From: WHSV01 sp050694055
Lineage (GTDB): Bacteria > Actinomycetota > CADDZG01 > WHSQ01
Reading direction: 5' to 3'
Length of the DNA: 9,435 nucleotides
Assembly (NCBI GenBank): GCA_050694055.1
Contig: JBOGWX010000051.1
Span: 1-9,435, forward strand
The position numbers were made by a program, and so were the translations under genes. The notes beneath the pieces were generated by a model that saw only the letters and a program-made list of their open reading frames with translations, made no database searches and was not told the DNA's origin. The stretch's first letter is position 1. Each line of letters opens with the position of its first letter. Below, in pieces: positions 6,364 to 9,435 of this stretch.

Positions 6364-7011
6364 ATGACAGTGTCCAGTCCGAAGCACCCTATCTTCGAAC
6401 GTTTCTATGGCTGGATAAGCCCCAGAATGGATCAGGGTGGGGTGCATGCTCACCGGCGCCAGCTGCTGGCCGGATTGTCCGGTCGAGTGATCGAGGTGGG
6501 CTCCGGCAACGGCTTGAACTTCGCTCAGTATCCCTCCGAAGTCTCGCGGGTGCTCGCGGTGGAGCCGTCACCGCACCTCCGCGAACTCGCACGGGACAAC
6601 GCCGAGGGGGCTCCCGTTCCGGTTGAGGTCGTCGATGGCGTCGCCGAGCATCTTCCAGCCGACGATGAGACGTTCGAGGCGGCTGTCGTTTCGCTCGTGT
6701 TGTGCTCGGTTCCCGATCAGCGGAAGGCGCTGAGAGAGATCCATCGCGTGCTCCGTCCCGGGGGAGGCTTGCACTTCTACGAGCACGTGCGTGGGGACAC
6801 GCCCGCCCTCCAGCGCGTCCAGCGTCTGGTGGACGCAACGATTTGGCCCTTGTTGGCGGGAGGCTGCCACACCTCGCGCGACACCTCTGGGGCGATCACC
6901 AATGCCGGGTTCGAGATGCAGCGCGTTGACCGATTGCGCTTCCCCGATTCCGTCGTCTCTATGCCGAGCTCACCGCACATCCTCGGCGTGGCGGTTCGTC
7001 CGAGTGGATAG
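6364..7011 (+). CDS. Class I SAM-dependent methyltransferase (METTL7-like)
   Basis: A 215-residue Rossmann-type methyltransferase. Motif I is RVIEVGSGNG (41-50), the acidic end of strand beta-2 is Glu67 in LAVEPS, motif II/III are represented by FEAAVVSLVLCSVPD (about 104-118) and the post-motif is HRVLRPGGGLHFYEHVR. The late GGCHTSRDT (166-174) and terminal SPHILGV are characteristic of a group resembling UbiE/Methyltransf_11 and the animal METTL7 enzymes, the latter known as thiol S-methyltransferases. Whether this bacterial protein methylates a thiol is inference. The ATG at 6364 has AAGGA 7 bases upstream; an in-frame ATG at 6349 would add five residues without a good ribosome binding site. 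It follows the membrane-protein gene closely and precedes the ankyrin gene by 91 bases. Confidence 0.88.
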   Translation: MTVSSPKHPIFERFYGWISPRMDQGGVHAHRRQLLAGLSGRVIEVGSGNGLNFAQYPSEVSRVLAVEPSPHLRELARDNAEGAPVPVEVVDGVAEHLPADDETFEAAVVSLVLCSVPDQRKALREIHRVLRPGGGLHFYEHVRGDTPALQRVQRLVDATIWPLLAGGCHTSRDTSGAITNAGFEMQRVDRLRFPDSVVSMPSSPHILGVAVRPSG

Positions 7012-7073
7012 CAGCGTCGCGTTGAGGTACCTGGAAACGTATTCGTAAGTCTCAACAAGCTGGGAGAGCAGAC

Positions 7074-7109
7074 ATGACCGCAACCATGCTGGGATCTTTC
7101 CTATGGTGA
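7074..7109 (+). CDS. Possible 11-codon leader peptide overlapping the ankyrin gene start
   Basis: An ATG at 7074, preceded by GGGAGA with good spacing, opens a reading frame for MTATMLGSFLW that ends at TGA 7107-7109. The stop overlaps the ATG (7103) and GTG (7106) starts of the ankyrin gene, which themselves lack a Shine-Dalgarno sequence. The ankyrin gene could therefore depend on ribosomes terminating here. No protein similarity can be judged at this length; chance occurrence remains possible. Confidence 0.4.
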   Translation: MTATMLGSFLW

Positions 7110-8272
7110 CCCTACCCACCGAGGAACCACTGGCGGTCGCGGTGGTCGAGGCGATTCACAGCGGCGATGTTTCGAAGCTGGAGCGGCTGCTGACCGAAAA
7201 TCCAGGTCTGGCCACGGCAAGGCTGGGCGATGACGACCCCGGCGGCATGTCGCGCACGCTGCTCCATATCGCAACGGACTGGCCCGGGCACTTTCCCAAC
7301 GGCTCGGAGGCGGTGGCCGTTCTGGTTGCAGCCGGTGCCGATGTCAACGCTCGGTTCAGGGGGTCGCACGGCGAGACACCGCTACACTGGGCGGCGAGCA
7401 GTGATGTCGTCGAGGTGCTCGACGGGCTAATCGACGCCGGCGCCGACCTGGAAGCAGACGGCGCGGTGATCGGCGGAGGTACTCCGCTCGCGGACGCTCG
7501 TGGCTTCGGGCAGTGGCGAGCCGCGTACCGGCTGGTGGAGCGCGGAGCGAAGACGACACTGACGGATGCCGCGACGCTCGGGCTGATGGATCGGGTGGAG
7601 AGCTACTTCGCCCTCACGCCCCCCGCGCCTGAGGACGTGAATCATGCCTTCTGGGGTGCATGCCATGGCGGGCAGCAGCGTATTGCGGAGTATCTGCTTG
7701 ACCGAGGCGCGGACCTGAACTGGGTTCCGCCGTGGGAGAACCTCACCCCGATCGACGCCGCAGAGCGCAGCGACGCAGCCGAGCTGGTCCGGTGGCTGCG
7801 CGGACGAGGTGCTGAATCCGCCTCCGAGACCACACCCATGTCCCGCGATGAAATCAAAGTGAAGCCGCCGAGGAAACGGCGCCACATCGAGCTCCTCCTC
7901 GGCTGGCTGGACGCTTTACGGCGACGCGACCTCGAAGCTCTGGCGGCCGTGCTGGATCCCGACATCGCCTGGCAGGGACTGCGAGAGGATCTCATTTGTC
8001 GTGGTCGTGAAGAGGTGGTTGACGCCTTTGTCGCCCAGCGCGACCAGGACTACGAGGTCGAGTCCGTCGAGCTCATCGCAGGCGATGATCACGTGGTGCT
8101 AGGTGTGCGAGTCCCTGGTCTGCGGGAAGTCGCCGGGATCGAGGTGGAGGGCGAAATCTACAACGTGTTCACTATCGCCGATCGCAAGGTGATACGCATC
8201 AGGGATTACCTGAAGCAAAGCGAGGCGCTTGATGCCGCGGGAGCTGCTGGGAGCGTGCCGGCGGCGGAGTAA
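7103..8272 (+). CDS. Ankyrin-repeat protein fused to a SnoaL-like (NTF2-fold) domain
   Basis: The 389-residue protein has ankyrin repeats across about 10-235, with the signature pieces TLLHIATDWPGHFPNGSEAV...LVAAGADVNAR (52-84), ETPLHWAASSDVVEVLDGLIDAGADLEA (91-118), GGTPLADARGFGQ and ...AEYLLDRGADLNW (195-207) followed by LTPIDAAERSD. After a charged linker (about 240-260) comes a domain of about 110 residues (RRHIELLLGWLDALRRRDLEALAAVLDPDIAW...GREEVVDAF...FTIADRKVIRIRDYL) that matches the SnoaL-like/NTF2 fold, which in other proteins forms small-molecule pockets or protein contacts. No signal peptide or membrane segment. The N-terminal half resembles a conserved actinobacterial ankyrin family; the C-terminal addition may bind a ligand, with ankyrins acting as partner-binding scaffold. 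Both statements about role are inference. The ATG at 7103 overlaps the stop of a short upstream ORF; GTG at 7106 is an alternative start. Confidence 0.88.
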   Translation: MVTLPTEEPLAVAVVEAIHSGDVSKLERLLTENPGLATARLGDDDPGGMSRTLLHIATDWPGHFPNGSEAVAVLVAAGADVNARFRGSHGETPLHWAASSDVVEVLDGLIDAGADLEADGAVIGGGTPLADARGFGQWRAAYRLVERGAKTTLTDAATLGLMDRVESYFALTPPAPEDVNHAFWGACHGGQQRIAEYLLDRGADLNWVPPWENLTPIDAAERSDAAELVRWLRGRGAESASETTPMSRDEIKVKPPRKRRHIELLLGWLDALRRRDLEALAAVLDPDIAWQGLREDLICRGREEVVDAFVAQRDQDYEVESVELIAGDDHVVLGVRVPGLREVAGIEVEGEIYNVFTIADRKVIRIRDYLKQSEALDAAGAAGSVPAAE

Positions 8273-8357
8273 GGGACCCATCGCTTATTGGGTTTGTTGT
8301 AAGGATGGACGCCCACCCCGCTCTACGAATAACCGGCTCGCTAACAGAGAGGGACCG

Positions 8358-8423
8358 ATGAGTTTTCCGTCGATACTCGGTCCGACAATTCAAGGGCCGG
8401 TCGAGACAGAGGAGAAGCTATGA
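8358..8423 (+). CDS. Possible 21-codon leader ORF coupled to the DUF899 gene
   Basis: ATG at 8358, preceded by GAGGG four bases upstream, opens a 21-codon frame beginning MSFPSILGPT and ending ETEEKL at TGA 8421-8423. The TGA overlaps the downstream ATG (8420) as ATGA. The downstream gene also has its own GGAG (8411-8414). It may be a translationally coupled leader peptide or a chance ORF; the peptide shows no regulatory codon run such as repeated Trp or His. Confidence 0.4.
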   Translation: MSFPSILGPTIQGPVETEEKL

Positions 8424-9151
8424 CCGTGCGGTTTCCAGGAGAGTCAGCGGAGTACCGGGCGGCGCGCGATCGGCTGCTCGAGCAAGAGATCGAGCTACGC
8501 CGCGCCATGGAGGCCGTGTCCGCGGCCAGGCGTGACCTCCCACCAGCTGGGGTGGTTCCGGAAGACTACGTTTTCCAGGGCGCAGGCGCGGACGGCGTAC
8601 CAAACGACGTGCGGCTCTCGGAGCTCTTCTCATCCGACAAGGACTCGCTCGTGGTGTACAACATGATGTTTCCGCGTGATCCTTACGACGATCGGCCGGG
8701 GCCCAAGGGCGGTCGGACTGCGCTTTTGCCGCTCGTGGAGAGTCCGTGCCCTTCTTGCACCGCGCTGCTCGACCAGCTCGAGGGTGCCGCAGATCACTTC
8801 AACCAGCGCGGCAACCTGGTGGTAGTTGCGAAAGCGCCGTTGTCGCGCGTGCTCACCTTCGCCGAGGAGCGCGGCTGGCGCCAGCTACGCCTGTTGTCCT
8901 CGGCCGACAACAACTACAACCGCGACTATCACGGCCAAACGACGGAGGGACAGCAGAGGCCGATGCTCAACGTATTTCACCGCGACGGGGGAACGATCCG
9001 CCACTTCTGGGGCGCGGAGCTTCTCTACGCGCCGACCGACCCCGGACAGGATGACCGCAGCGTCGGCACCCTCGAACCGCTATGGAATCTGTTCGACCTG
9101 ACGCGGGAGGGACGCCCGACCGACTGGGAGGAGCAGTTGACCTACTCGTGA
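8420..9151 (+). CDS. DUF899 family thioredoxin-fold protein (predicted dithiol-disulfide oxidoreductase)
   Basis: The 243-residue protein matches the DUF899 family: an N-terminal helical segment (about 8-40) with the family's RRDLP motif, VPEDYVFQG, VRLSELFSSDKDSLVVYNMMFP (64-85), then VESPCPSCTALLDQL with a redox-type Cys110-Pro-Ser-Cys113, and the ending YNRDYHG...MLNVFHRDGGTIRHFWGAEL...LWNLFDLT. These proteins are annotated as thioredoxin-like and the CPSC pair supports a disulfide exchange role, but no substrate is known to me. Length is normal for the family and no export signal is seen. GGAG at 8411-8414 gives a good ribosome binding site 5 bases before the ATG. The gene follows the ankyrin gene by 147 bases and overlaps a 21-codon ORF by ATGA. 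Confidence 0.9.
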   Translation: MTVRFPGESAEYRAARDRLLEQEIELRRAMEAVSAARRDLPPAGVVPEDYVFQGAGADGVPNDVRLSELFSSDKDSLVVYNMMFPRDPYDDRPGPKGGRTALLPLVESPCPSCTALLDQLEGAADHFNQRGNLVVVAKAPLSRVLTFAEERGWRQLRLLSSADNNYNRDYHGQTTEGQQRPMLNVFHRDGGTIRHFWGAELLYAPTDPGQDDRSVGTLEPLWNLFDLTREGRPTDWEEQLTYS

Positions 9152-9384
9152 CCCGCTCCCGCGGTTCAGCACCTGAAGCGGTCAGGCTGGTTGCTAAGAG
9201 TCGTCTCGCGATGGGTACGCACGACCAGCCGCATGAGGATGCATTGTTCTCGGAGAAGGAGCTACCACGTTACCAAGCGGAGCAACGGGATGGGACTTAC
9301 TGCTTCATGTCGTGGGACGAGGTGCCACCGCCAAGTCGGTGGGTGCTGCTGCCGACGAGACCCACCGGGTTCCTGTTGCAGTAA
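9148..9384 (+). CDS. Small hypothetical protein, possibly coupled to the DUF899 gene
   Basis: An open frame ends at TAA 9384. It can start at GTG 9148, overlapping the DUF899 stop as GTGA (78 residues), or at ATG 9211 (57 residues, beginning MGTHDQPHEDALFSEKELPR). The C-terminal part contains DGTYCFMSWDEVPPPSRWVLLPTRPTGFLLQ, rich in Trp and Pro with one Cys. No family is recognised and no membrane or signal segment is visible. The GTG start is about 14 bases from the nearest strong GGAGGAG; the ATG has only a weak AAGAG. Codon use is consistent with its neighbours but not decisive, so it could be a chance frame. Confidence 0.4.
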   Translation: MTRSRGSAPEAVRLVAKSRLAMGTHDQPHEDALFSEKELPRYQAEQRDGTYCFMSWDEVPPPSRWVLLPTRPTGFLLQ

Positions 9385-9435
9385 GGCTTAGATGATTCGC
9401 GTTGATCGTTTCCGGGATCGAAGACGGGGTGCGGC

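Noticed and set aside
6333..6626. 97-codon + strand frame starting at ATG 6333 with AAAGG upstream
   Set aside because: It overlaps the methyltransferase in another frame and its translation turns into Arg/Gly-rich sequence typical of a shadow frame, although its start has a passable ribosome binding site.
7022..7060. TTGAGG and GGAAAC as promoter elements before the ankyrin gene
   Set aside because: No acceptable -10 hexamer at 16-18 bases for either housekeeping or ECF-type sigma factors.
1..9435. CRISPR array, tRNA, rRNA, riboswitch or phage genes
   Set aside because: No regularly spaced repeats, tRNA cloverleaf sequence, conserved rRNA segment or phage structural gene was seen on either strand.

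Overview
The window reads as a GC-rich chromosomal segment from an actinobacterium, probably a soil or sediment member of Actinomycetota; this is inferred from GC-rich codon use, GTG starts, overlapping stop/start pairs and the protein families present. No rRNA, tRNA, CRISPR array or phage gene was found. Density is bacterial and every gap is below 300 bases.

Region by region: (1) Bases 1-277 (-) hold the N-terminal 92 residues of an IS256/mutator-family transposase running off the left edge. Directly beside it (about 380-565, +) is a ClpX-type C4 zinc-finger reading frame that lacks a usable start codon, as if the insertion element had cut off its beginning. (2) Bases 750-2221 form an organomercury module: merB (alkylmercury lyase) is translationally coupled to a small thioredoxin-fold protein on the - strand, and a MerR-family metal sensor diverges on the + strand. 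The 78-base gap between them carries an 8-4-8 dyad inside a promoter with a 20-bp spacer, the typical MerR-controlled layout. No mercuric reductase (merA) or transporter is in the window.

(3) Bases 2240-5380 (-): an alpha/beta hydrolase lies downstream of a NarL/LuxR-type two-component system (membrane histidine kinase plus response regulator, joined by an ATGA overlap). A frameshifted relic of the response regulator's 3' end and its downstream flank lies on the far side of the hydrolase, so the hydrolase is bracketed by diverged direct repeats. (4) Bases 5541-9384 (+): a series of genes for an uncharacterised membrane protein, a class I SAM methyltransferase of the METTL7-like type, an ankyrin-repeat/SnoaL-like fusion protein, a DUF899 thioredoxin-fold protein and a small unknown protein. 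Two of these genes are preceded by very short ORFs (11 and 21 codons) whose stop codons overlap the next start.

Working together: the clearest functional unit is the mercury module, where the sensor would de-repress lyase production when Hg(II) or organomercury is present. The two-component system is a self-contained signalling pair of unknown stimulus. The right-hand + strand genes look like accessory or stress genes; their shared purpose cannot be read from sequence. The features most worth a second look are the truncated zinc finger at the IS boundary, the duplicated response-regulator relic, the CxxW partner of MerB and the coupled micro-ORFs.
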